Assembly: GCA_963696405.1 (NCBI GenBank)
Contig: CAVOJY010000003.1
Coordinates: forward strand, 62,001 to 126,000
DNA length: 64,000 nucleotides
DNA from: CAVOJY01 sp963696405
Lineage (GTDB): Bacteria; Chloroflexota; Limnocylindria; Limnocylindrales; CSP1-4
Reading direction: 5' to 3'
Both the position numbers and the translations under genes were made by a program. Shown piece after piece: positions 48,381 to 56,285 of the stretch (its first letter is position 1; each line of letters opens with the position of its first letter). Under the pieces are notes generated by a model. The model saw nothing but the letters and a program-made list of their open reading frames with translations. It was not told the origin of the DNA and did no database searches.

Positions 48381-48811
48381 ACCGGGAACGGACGATCCTG
48401 GGGGCCGCCCTCACGGCCCTGGCGATCGTCGCCGTGGTCACCTCCGGCTACCTGGCCTGGGTGAAGCTCGCAGGGATCATCCCCGAGTGCGGCCCGGTCA
48501 AGGGGTGCGAGACGGTCGAGGCGAGCCCGTACAGCGAGATCTTCGGCATTCCCGTGGCCCTGCCCGGTTTGCTCATGTCGCTGGCGATCCTCGTCAGCGT
48601 CGTGGCCTGGTGGTGGTCGGGCGATCGCCGCCTCCTCTACGTCCCGTATGCCCTGGGCATCCTCGGCCTGTTCGTGGTCGGGTACCTGACGTACCTCGAG
48701 CTGTTCGTCATCCACGCCATCTGCATCTGGTGCGTGACATTTGCGATCGCGATCGTCGCCGGCTGGATCGTCACGCTCGTGGCCATGCGGCGGACGGCCG
48801 CGAGCGGCTGA
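48377..48811 (+). CDS. vitamin K epoxide reductase (VKOR) family, disulfide-forming
   Basis: A 144-residue inner-membrane enzyme with four hydrophobic segments that reoxidises the DsbA-like partner and passes electrons to quinone. Loop cysteines are ECGPVKGCETV (CX5C) near residue 37, and the active site is ICIWCVTFAI (CxxC) in the last helix. GIPVALPGLLMSLAILVSVV is the conserved middle segment. GTG 48377 overlaps the DsbA-like stop. The VKOR-DsbA pair replaces DsbB in actinobacteria, cyanobacteria and many Chloroflexota. Confidence 0.92.
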   Translation: MNRERTILGAALTALAIVAVVTSGYLAWVKLAGIIPECGPVKGCETVEASPYSEIFGIPVALPGLLMSLAILVSVVAWWWSGDRRLLYVPYALGILGLFVVGYLTYLELFVIHAICIWCVTFAIAIVAGWIVTLVAMRRTAASG

Positions 48812-48833
48812 CGGCGGCCGGGGAGGCAGCGGC

Positions 48834-50870
48834 ATGCGGCTCTGGGGAGGGCGTTTCACGGGAGAAAGCGATCCGGGCGTTGCAGCGTTCACGCGGTCGC
48901 TCGAGATCGACCGCCTCCTGGCGGCCGACGACATCGCAGGCTCGATCGCCCACGTGCACGGCCTCCTCCGCGCTGCCCTCGTCTCCCAGGCCGATGCTGA
49001 CTCGATCGTGGCTGGGCTGGAGGCGCTCCGCTCGGAGATCGAGGCTGGCACCTTCCCCTGGGACCCGGCGCTCGAGGATGTCCACCTCAACGTCGAGGCG
49101 GCCCTCACCGCCCGGATCGGCCCTGTCGCCGGGAGGCTGCATACAGGGCGGTCCAGGAACGACCAGGTTGCGCTCGACCTGCGGCTCTGGCTTCGCCGGA
49201 CGAGCCGCGACGTCGACGCGGGCGCCCGGGACCTGCAGCGAGCCCTGGTCGAACGGGCGGAGCGGGACGGGGAGGCGGTCCTGCCCGGGATGACGCACGG
49301 ACAACCGGCACAACCGGTGCTCCTCGCGCACCATCTCCTGGCCTACGTCGAGATGCTCGAGCGCGACCGCGGTCGCTTCGTCGACGCGCAGCGCCGGGCC
49401 GATCGCTGCCCGCTCGGCGCGGGAGCGCTGGCAGGCGCCGGGTTCGCCCTGGACCGCGAAGCAACCGCCGCGGAGCTCGGGTTCGCGGGCGTCACCACCA
49501 ACTCGATCGACGCAGTGAGCGACCGCGATTTCGTGGTGGAGTTCCTGTCGGCGGCCGCGCTCTGCATGACCCACCTCTCGAGGCTGGCCGAGGAGCTCGT
49601 GTGGTGGTCGAACCCGGCGTTCGGCTGGGTCGAGCTCTCGGACGCGCACGCCACCGGCTCCTCGATGATGCCGAACAAGAAGAACCCCGACCCGTGCGAG
49701 CTCGTGCGGGGGCGCGCCGCCCGCGTCCACGGGCATCTGACGACCATGCTCGGCGTACTCAAGGGGCTGCCGCTGGCCTACCAGCGCGACCTCCAGGAGG
49801 ACAAGGCGCCGCTCTTCGACACCGCGGACGTGCTTGAAGCGTCGCTGCGGGTCATGGCGGCGGTCATCGGGGGGCTCACCTTCCACCCGGAGCGGATGCG
49901 CCGTGCCGCGCTGACCGGGCACGTCACGGCTACTTCGGTCGCCGACGCGCTGGTCGAACGCGGGCTGCCGTTCCGGGCTGCGCATCATGTCGTCGGCCGC
50001 CTCGTGGCGGAGGCTGAGGGGGCGGGGGTGCGCCTGGACGAGCTTCCGGACTCGGCGTTCTCGGCCGCGCTCGCCGCGGAGGAGCATGACGACGCGCGCC
50101 GGATCGCGTCCCAGGCCCGGGAGACGGAGACGCTCGCGGCGGCCCTCCGCGAAGCCGCGACGCTCGAGGCCGCGATCGCGCGCCCCCGCGTCACCGGAGG
50201 TACCGCACCGGAACGGGTCCGCGACGCGGTCGTGGCGGCACGGCGCCGGCTCGACGAGGACTGGCGAGCAGCCTGGGATGAGCGCCACGCGGCGGAGGAG
50301 CACATCGAGGCTGCGGACCCCAATCCCCACCTGGTCGCCGAGGTGAGCGGGCTGGCGCCCGGACGGGCCCTCGACCTGGCAACCGGCGCCGGGACGAACG
50401 CGTTGTGGCTCGCCGCGCACGGGTGGCACGTCACCGCGATCGACTTCTCGAGGGTCGGGCTCGAGAAGGCGCGTCACCAGGCGGGCGAGGCGGGTCTTGC
50501 CGTGGACTGGGTCCTGGCCGACCTCCGCGAGTTCGACCCGCCGCGGCGCGCCTACGACCTGGTGACCATCGCGTTCCTCCACCTGCCCGTCGACGAGCGC
50601 CGCCCGATCTACCGCCGGGCAGCGGAGGCCGTGGCCCCCGGCGGCACGCTCCTCGTCATCGGCCACGACCGCTCGAACCTCTCGCAGGGTGTGGGCGGGC
50701 CGCAGGACCCTTCGGTCCTCTTCACGCCGGACGAGATCGCAGCGGATCTCGGCGAGCTCGAGGTCGTGCGATCCGAGGTGGTGCCGCGACCCACGGGGTC
50801 CGGGAGGAGCGCCCTCGACGCGGTCGTGCGGGCGGTTCGACCGCCTGCCGGGGACCGATCCCCGGCCTGA
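48834..50870 (+). CDS. argH: argininosuccinate lyase fused to a C-terminal methyltransferase
   Basis: A 678-residue fusion. Residues 1 to about 470 are a complete argininosuccinate lyase (fumarate plus arginine from argininosuccinate): MRLWGGRFTGESDP, HTGRSRNDQVALDLRLWLR, MTHGQPAQPVLLAHHLLAYV (catalytic His), and TGSSMMPNKKNPDPCELVRG (Ser loop) are all present. Residues about 475-678 are a SAM-binding Rossmann domain: GRALDLATGAGTNALWLAAH (motif I), VTAIDFSRVGLEKARHQAG (motif II), and AVAPGGTLLVIGHDRSNL. The short segment between them (DERHAAEEHIEAADPNP) serves as linker. I found no stop between the domains. It is unlinked to the arg genes at 60-64 kb, and what the methyltransferase modifies is unknown. 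Confidence 0.88.
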   Translation: MRLWGGRFTGESDPGVAAFTRSLEIDRLLAADDIAGSIAHVHGLLRAALVSQADADSIVAGLEALRSEIEAGTFPWDPALEDVHLNVEAALTARIGPVAGRLHTGRSRNDQVALDLRLWLRRTSRDVDAGARDLQRALVERAERDGEAVLPGMTHGQPAQPVLLAHHLLAYVEMLERDRGRFVDAQRRADRCPLGAGALAGAGFALDREATAAELGFAGVTTNSIDAVSDRDFVVEFLSAAALCMTHLSRLAEELVWWSNPAFGWVELSDAHATGSSMMPNKKNPDPCELVRGRAARVHGHLTTMLGVLKGLPLAYQRDLQEDKAPLFDTADVLEASLRVMAAVIGGLTFHPERMRRAALTGHVTATSVADALVERGLPFRAAHHVVGRLVAEAEGAGVRLDELPDSAFSAALAAEEHDDARRIASQARETETLAAALREAATLEAAIARPRVTGGTAPERVRDAVVAARRRLDEDWRAAWDERHAAEEHIEAADPNPHLVAEVSGLAPGRALDLATGAGTNALWLAAHGWHVTAIDFSRVGLEKARHQAGEAGLAVDWVLADLREFDPPRRAYDLVTIAFLHLPVDERRPIYRRAAEAVAPGGTLLVIGHDRSNLSQGVGGPQDPSVLFTPDEIAADLGELEVVRSEVVPRPTGSGRSALDAVVRAVRPPAGDRSPA

Positions 50871-50901
50871 CGGTCGCAACGGGGCATCCGGGCCGAGCAT
50901 C

Positions 50902-50920
50902 GAGGGGCCATTTGGCCCTC
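50902..50920 (+). terminator. hairpin after the argH fusion
   Basis: GAGGGGCCA-TT-TGGCCCTC can fold as a stem of 8 bp with one bulge. It lies 32 bp after the argH stop and before the ArsR-type gene, but no T run follows, so a Rho-independent terminator is only tentative. Confidence 0.4.
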
Positions 50921-50975
50921 CCATTCGGTCCGCGCGGCGCTTATTCGAAATGTCGCAATTCGCAATAGTGGGCTG

Positions 50976-51323
50976 GTGGACGAGGCCTACGTACTCCAGG
51001 CCGAAGTGCTCAAGGCGCTCGGCAACCCGCGCCGCCTCGAGATCTTCCAGTGCCTCTGCAACGGGCCGGTGGAGGTCGGCGTGCTCGTGGACCGGCTCGG
51101 CGCGAGCCAGTCGGGCGTCTCGCAGCACCTGGCTGTCCTGCGCGCAGCCGGGCTCGTGGAACGGGACCGCAACGGCCCCGGTGTCCGCTACCGGCTCAGC
51201 GATCCCGACTACGTCGAGGCCTGCCGGATCATGCGCGGCGCCATCCGACGCAGGCTGGCCAGGCTCGCCGAGGCGTCGTCCGGGGAGTTCGCGCTGGCGC
51301 TCGAACCACGAACCAGAGGGTGA
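50976..51323 (+). CDS. ArsR-type regulator, possible persulfide sensor
   Basis: A 115-residue winged-helix repressor heading a sulfur-type operon. The helix-turn-helix includes VEVGVLVDRLGASQSGVSQH and VLRAAGLVERDRNGPGVRYR. Cysteines at positions 26, 28 (FQCLCNG) and 83 (EACRIM) could form a thiol switch; sulfur-responsive ArsR proteins such as BigR/SqrR and sHdrR use two cysteines, though at other positions. GTG 50976 has no obvious ribosome site; the AT-rich stretch ATTCGAAATGTCGCAATTCG just upstream may hold the promoter or operator. The DsrE gene follows after 2 bp. Confidence 0.85.
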   Translation: MDEAYVLQAEVLKALGNPRRLEIFQCLCNGPVEVGVLVDRLGASQSGVSQHLAVLRAAGLVERDRNGPGVRYRLSDPDYVEACRIMRGAIRRRLARLAEASSGEFALALEPRTRG

Positions 51324-51325
51324 CG

Positions 51326-51691
51326 ATGGCAGACCACGAGAAGCTGGTGATCATGGCGACCCACGGACCCGAGGACCGGGTGCGGGCGGTGATCCCGTTC
51401 GTGATGGGGGTCGCGGCGGTCGTATCGGATGTCGAGTGCATCATCGGGTTCCAGGGGACCTCGGTCGAGCTGCTGCGCGACGACACGGCCGACCACATCG
51501 AGGTGACCGGCTTCCCGCCGCTGCGCCAGCTCATGGACGATTTCGTCGAGCAGGGCGGCAAGATGCTCGTCTGCGCCCCGTGCGTCGAGGCGCGCGACCT
51601 CACGCCCGCCCCCCACTTCCAGGTCGAGCTCGTGCACGCCGCGCGCTTCGTGGCGGAGATCTGCTCGGCAACGAACGCGCTTACCTACTGA
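51326..51691 (+). CDS. DsrE-family sulfur-carrier protein, first copy
   Basis: A 121-residue DsrE/DsrF-like protein: KLVIMATHGPEDRVRAVIPF begins the fold, followed by FQGTSVELLRDDTADH and the candidate sulfur-carrying cysteines in GGKMLVCAPCVEARDL (two cysteines, CxxC). DsrE-type proteins bind persulfide sulfur and pass it to or from TusA. It sits immediately before tusA, as in rhodanese-TusA-DsrE modules that feed Hdr-like complexes. Carbohydrate or other small substrates are unlikely. Confidence 0.83.
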   Translation: MADHEKLVIMATHGPEDRVRAVIPFVMGVAAVVSDVECIIGFQGTSVELLRDDTADHIEVTGFPPLRQLMDDFVEQGGKMLVCAPCVEARDLTPAPHFQVELVHAARFVAEICSATNALTY

Positions 51692-51717
51692 GAAACGTCA
51701 GGCGAGGAGACGGGACA

Positions 51718-51990
51718 ATGGACGTCACAGGTTCGATGAGCCCTCAGGAACTCGGGCAGCTTGCCGACCTCAAGGTCGTGGATGCCCGGGGCAGCGCGTG
51801 CCCCGGCCCGCTGCTCGATGCCAAGCGGGGCATCGCGACCGTCCCGGTCGGCGACGTGATCGAGATCTGGTCGAGCGATCCCGGTACGAAGGCAGACGTG
51901 TCCGTCTGGTCGGCGAAGGTTGGCCACGGCTTCCTCGGCTACCTTCCGGTGGACGGGTACGACCGGGTCTTCGTGCGCCGGGGAAAGTAG
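51718..51990 (+). CDS. tusA: TusA-family sulfurtransferase
   Basis: A 90-residue TusA-like sulfur carrier. VDARGSACPGPLLDAKRGIA contains the CPxP-type active cysteine (C28) in its usual context at the start of the first helix, and VGDVIEIWSSDPGTKADVSV the conserved strands. In sulfur-metabolising organisms TusA hands persulfide to DsrE and Hdr-like enzymes. The 26-bp gap after dsrE and 49-bp gap to the MvhD gene support one transcript. Confidence 0.87.
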   Translation: MDVTGSMSPQELGQLADLKVVDARGSACPGPLLDAKRGIATVPVGDVIEIWSSDPGTKADVSVWSAKVGHGFLGYLPVDGYDRVFVRRGK

Positions 51991-52039
51991 GGACGCAGGG
52001 GCAGCGCCGGGTCGCGTCGAGCGTGAGACCGACATCGCG

Positions 52040-52483
52040 ATGACCGTCGAGGCCGGGCCCGGGGCTGCCACGTCGGTGCCGAAGATGCTCGTGATCGCGA
52101 CACTGCTCTGCTCGTACCCGGGCATCGACGCCACCGGCCAGGCCCACATGGAGTACCCCCCGAACACCTACGTCATCCCCACGCCGGACCCGGTGATGTT
52201 CCCCGAGAGCTTCTACCTCTACTGCTTCGAGCGCGGGATCGATGGCATCCTCATCGCCTCCTGCGGGACCGACAGCCCGTACGAGGGCTCCTACGAGCAG
52301 CTGGCGGCGCGCATCAACGCCGTGTACAGGCTCATGCGGGAGCGCGGCATCGACGTCCACCGCCTGAAGCTCACCTCCATCTGCAGCGTCTGCACAAAGG
52401 CCTTCGTCAAGGAGGTCGAATCCATGACCGCGGTCATGGACGAGCTGGGACCGGTCGAGCGGCCCGTCCCGGCCATGTCGTGA
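52040..52483 (+). CDS. MvhD/FlpD-like electron-transfer subunit
   Basis: A 147-residue protein of the MvhD/FlpD family, the iron-sulfur link that passes electrons to HdrA. LVIATLLCSYPGIDATGQAH and IDGILIASCGTDSPYEGSYE carry the cysteines typical of the [2Fe-2S] site, and LKLTSICSVCTKAFVKEVES adds a CxxC. In sulfate reducers the same domain is fused at the C-terminus of QmoB; here it is a separate gene 7 bp before the HdrA/QmoA-like gene. Its electron donor is not apparent, as no hydrogenase or formate dehydrogenase is nearby. Confidence 0.85.
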   Translation: MTVEAGPGAATSVPKMLVIATLLCSYPGIDATGQAHMEYPPNTYVIPTPDPVMFPESFYLYCFERGIDGILIASCGTDSPYEGSYEQLAARINAVYRLMRERGIDVHRLKLTSICSVCTKAFVKEVESMTAVMDELGPVERPVPAMS

Positions 52484-52490
52484 GGGAACC

Positions 52491-53936
52491 GTGGCGCAGG
52501 CAGCGGCGGTGATTGGGGCCACGACGGAGGCGGCCGGGGCGGCCGGAGGCGGCGGCACGGTGGACACGGACGTCCTGGTCGTTGGCGGCGGGATCGCCGG
52601 CCTGTCGGCCGCGATCGACCTGGCGGACCAGGGACATCGTGTCCTCCTCGTGGAGCGGGAGCCGAGCATCGGCGGGAAGATGATCGGGCTGTCGAAGGTC
52701 TTCCCGACGATGGACTGCTCGAGCTGCATCACCACGCCGCGGATGTCGGCCGCGGCGCACCACCAGAACATCACCATCCTGACCCACACCGACGTGGAGT
52801 CGATCGTCCCGGTCACCGGGGGGTTCGAGGCCGCCCTCACCCGGCGGCCAACCTACGTGGACGAGGATCTCTGCATCGGTTGTCGCCTCTGCGAGTACGC
52901 CTGTCCGGTCGACATCCCGCACGAGTTCGAGGGGAATATGGGCGCGCGGCGGGCGGCCTACATCCCGTTCAACACGGCGATTCCGCAGAAGGCGGTCATC
53001 GACCTCGACAACTGCGTGCTGTGCGGCCGCTGCGAGAAGGCGTGTCCGACCGACGCGATCGACTGGCTCCAGGAGCCCCGCGCGGTGCAGGTCCGTGCCC
53101 GTGCCGCTCTGCTGGCGACGGGATACCGCACCACCCCCCTCGAGGCGAAGAAGGAGTACCTCGGCGGCCGTGCCGCGAACGTGGTCGGCGGCATGGACAT
53201 GGAGCGCCTGCTCGCCCCGAACGGCCCCTACAACCGCGTCCTCCGCCCCTCCGACGGGAAGGTCCCCGAGAGCGTCGCCTACGTGCAGTGCGCGGGCTCG
53301 CGCGACGAGACGCTCGGCGTGCCGTACTGCTCGCGCGTGTGCTGCATGTACGCCGTCAAGCAGTCCATGCTCCTGTCGGGCGCCCTGCCCCTCGCGGACA
53401 TCACCATCTACTACATGGACATCCGCGCGTTCGGCAAGGGCTACGAGCAGTTCTTCCAGGCCGCCCAGGCGATGGGCGTGAGCTTCGTGAAGGCGAAGGT
53501 GGCGAAGATCGCCGAGCTGCCCAACGGCGACCTGGCGCTCCGGGTCGAGCGGATGGAGGAGGACGGGCGGGTCGACGAGGCCGTCCACGACCTGGTCGTG
53601 CTCTCGGTGGGCGTCCGGCCGGGTGACGAGGCGAGCCGGTTCGCGCCCGTCGAACTCGATCGACACGGGTTCGTGCGGTCCGTGGAGCCCAAGCTCGATG
53701 TGACCCTCACCAGCGTCCCCGGAATCTTCGCCGCGGGGACGGCGATCGGGCCCAAGGACATCGTCGACACGGTCGTGGAGGCGAGCGCGGCGGCCGCCCG
53801 TGTGGCGCAGTACCTGGGCGGGTCCGCGGCAGAGCCAGCCCGCGGGCGCCGGCCGGCGGTCACCGTCGAGGTCCGCGAGATGGGCCCGGCCGAACTGCAG
53901 GCCGCCGGTGTGCTGGCCGAGGTCCACGATGCCTGA
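52491..53936 (+). CDS. HdrA/QmoA-like flavoprotein
   Basis: A 481-residue FAD and Fe-S protein. VLVVGGGIAGLSAAIDLADQ is the FAD Rossmann motif (GGGIAG at 32-37). MDCSSCITTPRM is the HdrA cysteine loop; CIGCRLCEYACPVDIP (C128-C138) and CVLCGRCEKACPTDAI are two ferredoxin-type 4Fe-4S motifs. SVAYVQCAGSRDETLGVPYC followed by SRVCCMYAV is the conserved HdrA/QmoA core. It resembles QmoA in size and in lacking the long N-terminal HdrA extension. It begins at GTG 52491 and overlaps the second HdrA-like gene by 8 bp. Cytoplasmic, probably complexed with the following gene products. Confidence 0.88.
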   Translation: MAQAAAVIGATTEAAGAAGGGGTVDTDVLVVGGGIAGLSAAIDLADQGHRVLLVEREPSIGGKMIGLSKVFPTMDCSSCITTPRMSAAAHHQNITILTHTDVESIVPVTGGFEAALTRRPTYVDEDLCIGCRLCEYACPVDIPHEFEGNMGARRAAYIPFNTAIPQKAVIDLDNCVLCGRCEKACPTDAIDWLQEPRAVQVRARAALLATGYRTTPLEAKKEYLGGRAANVVGGMDMERLLAPNGPYNRVLRPSDGKVPESVAYVQCAGSRDETLGVPYCSRVCCMYAVKQSMLLSGALPLADITIYYMDIRAFGKGYEQFFQAAQAMGVSFVKAKVAKIAELPNGDLALRVERMEEDGRVDEAVHDLVVLSVGVRPGDEASRFAPVELDRHGFVRSVEPKLDVTLTSVPGIFAAGTAIGPKDIVDTVVEASAAAARVAQYLGGSAAEPARGRRPAVTVEVREMGPAELQAAGVLAEVHDA

Positions 53937-55995
53937 CGAACCACGGATCGGCGTCTACGTCTGCCACTGCGGCGGCAACATCTCCGACGTCGTGGACGTC
54001 GACCGCGTGGCCGATGAAGTCGGCCGGCTCCCGGGCGTGGACGTGGCCCGGCACATCATGTTCATGTGCTCCGACGAAGGGCAGGCGGCCATCTCCGAGG
54101 ACATCGCCGCGCGCGGCCTCGACCGGGTCATCGTCGCGGCCTGCACCCCGAAGCTCCACGAGACGACGTTTCAGCGCGTCCTCGTCCGCGGCGGCCTGAA
54201 TCCGTACCTCTTCCTTCCGGCCAACGTCCGGGAGCAGGTCAGCTGGGCCCACCCGCACGAGCCTGAAGCGGCCACGGAGAAGGCGATCCGCGTCGTCCGG
54301 GCGGCGGTGGCGAAGGCGCGGCTGCTCAAGCCGCTCGACAACGTGCGGGTGGACGCGGTCCACCGGGCCCTCGTCATCGGCGGGGGCGTTGCAGGGCTGC
54401 GCGCCGCGCTCGATCTCGCGCGGGGCGGGATCGAGGTGGACCTGGTCGAGCAGGCGCCGTTCCTGGGCGGTCGGGCGGCGCAGCTCCACCGCGTCTACCC
54501 AACCGAGGAGGAGGCGCGCCCGCTCGTCGATCGCCTCGTCCAGGCCGTCGTTGCCGAGCCCCGGATCGTGGTGCGGACCCTGACGGAAGTGGTGGGCCTG
54601 ACGGGCTACGTCGGCGATTTCGCGGTCACCCTCCGGACGACGCCCCGCGGCGTGGCTGCCCACCTCGCCGGCCCCGCGGCCGACGCGGCCATCGAGGCGT
54701 GCCCGGTGGAGGTACCCGACGAGTTCAACTACGGCCTGGGGACCCGCCGGGCGATCCACCGCCCGTACCGGGACGCCTGGCCGCCCCACCCCGCCATCGA
54801 CTGGGCAGCGTGCACCCGCTGCGGTGACTGCGTTCGCGCTGCCGACGCGGCGGGCGCCGCGGCCGCCATCAGCCTGGACGCCACTCCCGCGGAAACGACC
54901 ATCGAGGTGGGGGCCATCGTCGCCGCGACCGGCTTCGACCACTACGAGCCACGCCCGGGTGAGTACGGATACGGCGAGCTGCCCGGCGTCGTGACGCTTC
55001 CGCAGCTCCACCGCACGCTCGACCCCGAGGGGCCCACCGGAGGGCGCCTGGAACGGGACGGCCGGCCGGTGCGCTCGGTCGCCTTCATCCACTGCGTCGG
55101 GAGCCGCCAGATCGAGGGGGTCGATGAGCCCGGCCGCAGCGGGCGCCTGAACGAGTACTGCTCGCGGGTCTGCTGCACGGCGACGCTCCAGGCGGCGTGC
55201 GAGATCCGGGAACGCCACCCGAACGTTCGGGTCGTCGACGTCTACCGGGACATCCGGACATACCAGGTGGACCAGGAGGACTACTACGTCAACGCCTCGA
55301 AACGGGGCGTTCTCTTCGTTCGCTTCAGCCAGGAGACACGGCCTGCCGTCGAGGTCGCGCCGGCGGACGATCCGTTCCCGCTGCTCGTGCGGGTCCGCGA
55401 CACCCTGACCTTCGGGCGGGAGATGGAGATCCCGGCCGATCTCGTCGTGCTCGCGGTGGGCATGGAGCCGCGCGACATCGGCGGGCTGGTCGAGCTGACG
55501 AAGGCGCCCATCGGCTCGGACAGCTTCCTCCTCGAGGTCCACCCGAAGCTGCGCCCCGTCGAGAGCGCCATTCCCGGGCTGCTGCTGGCGGGAACCGCGC
55601 AGGCCCCCATGGACATCACCGAGGCAACGTCGGCGGCAACCGCGGCCGTGGCCAAGGTCGCCACCCTCCTCGCCCACGACTACGTCGAGATGGAGCCGTT
55701 CGTGGCGAAGGTCGATCCGACCCGCTGCACCGGCACGGGCGCCTGCCTCGACGCCTGCCGGTACGCCGGGGCCATCGCGCTCCAGGAGGTCGAAGTCGAG
55801 GAGGGGGTGTTCGTGCGCCGCGCGTACGTCAACCCGGTCGCCTGCAAGGGGTGCGGCGCGTGCGTGCCGGTCTGCCCGGCGGGGGCCATCGACGTCCAGG
55901 GCTGGGAGATGGACCAGTTCCGGGCCATGATCGACGCGATCTGCAGTGACCCGCCGGCTGTCGAGGCCGTCCCGGCCGGGGGCGCGGTCCAGTGA
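53929..55995 (+). CDS. HdrA/QmoB-like flavoprotein
   Basis: A 688-residue HdrA-type protein. Residues about 1-135 are the N-terminal HdrA domain (VYVCHCGGNISDVVDVDRVA; MFMCSDEGQAAISEDIAARG; AACTPKLHETTFQRVLV). Next comes the FAD domain (ALVIGGGVAGLRAALDLARG), the HCVGSRQ and YCSRVCCTATL core, an internal CTRCGDCVRAAD partial ferredoxin site, and a C-terminal two-cluster ferredoxin (CTGTGACLDACRYAGAI, CKGCGACVPVCPAGAI). The domain order fits QmoB without its MvhD tail, which is supplied by the separate gene at 52040. It overlaps the small winged-helix gene by 4 bp. Confidence 0.88.
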   Translation: MPDEPRIGVYVCHCGGNISDVVDVDRVADEVGRLPGVDVARHIMFMCSDEGQAAISEDIAARGLDRVIVAACTPKLHETTFQRVLVRGGLNPYLFLPANVREQVSWAHPHEPEAATEKAIRVVRAAVAKARLLKPLDNVRVDAVHRALVIGGGVAGLRAALDLARGGIEVDLVEQAPFLGGRAAQLHRVYPTEEEARPLVDRLVQAVVAEPRIVVRTLTEVVGLTGYVGDFAVTLRTTPRGVAAHLAGPAADAAIEACPVEVPDEFNYGLGTRRAIHRPYRDAWPPHPAIDWAACTRCGDCVRAADAAGAAAAISLDATPAETTIEVGAIVAATGFDHYEPRPGEYGYGELPGVVTLPQLHRTLDPEGPTGGRLERDGRPVRSVAFIHCVGSRQIEGVDEPGRSGRLNEYCSRVCCTATLQAACEIRERHPNVRVVDVYRDIRTYQVDQEDYYVNASKRGVLFVRFSQETRPAVEVAPADDPFPLLVRVRDTLTFGREMEIPADLVVLAVGMEPRDIGGLVELTKAPIGSDSFLLEVHPKLRPVESAIPGLLLAGTAQAPMDITEATSAATAAVAKVATLLAHDYVEMEPFVAKVDPTRCTGTGACLDACRYAGAIALQEVEVEEGVFVRRAYVNPVACKGCGACVPVCPAGAIDVQGWEMDQFRAMIDAICSDPPAVEAVPAGGAVQ

Positions 55996-56285
55996 CCGGG
56001 CATACCGACCGCACGGCGCTCCAGCTCCTGAAGGAGCGCCGCGGCCCGCTGCCGAAGGAGCTGCTCGACCGCGTCCGCGCGCAGAACGCCGCCAGGTCGG
56101 CCATTCGGAAGGCCCTGGCAGCCGGTCCCCTCACGCCGCCCGAGGTCGCGGAGGCGGCTGGCATCGCGCCGCGCGAGGCGATCTGGCTGCTCACCGCCAT
56201 GCGCAAGTACGGCCAGGTCGTCGAGGAGGGGCAGGACGGCGACTACCCGCGTTTTGCCCTGGCCCCGACGGAGACGCCCCGATGA
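55992..56285 (+). CDS. small winged-helix-like protein of the Qmo-like operon
   Basis: A 97-residue protein I cannot name. Residues about 33-85 (KALAAGPLTPPEVAEAAGIA, PREAIWLLTAMRKYGQVVEE) look like a helix-turn-helix with a short wing (YPRFAL). No cysteines, no membrane segment. It lies exactly between the QmoB-like and QmoC-like genes with 4-bp overlaps on both sides (GTGA, ATGA), so it is made in step with the complex. It could be a regulator or a structural adaptor of the complex; position favours the latter, sequence the former. Confidence 0.72.
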   Translation: MTGHTDRTALQLLKERRGPLPKELLDRVRAQNAARSAIRKALAAGPLTPPEVAEAAGIAPREAIWLLTAMRKYGQVVEEGQDGDYPRFALAPTETPR

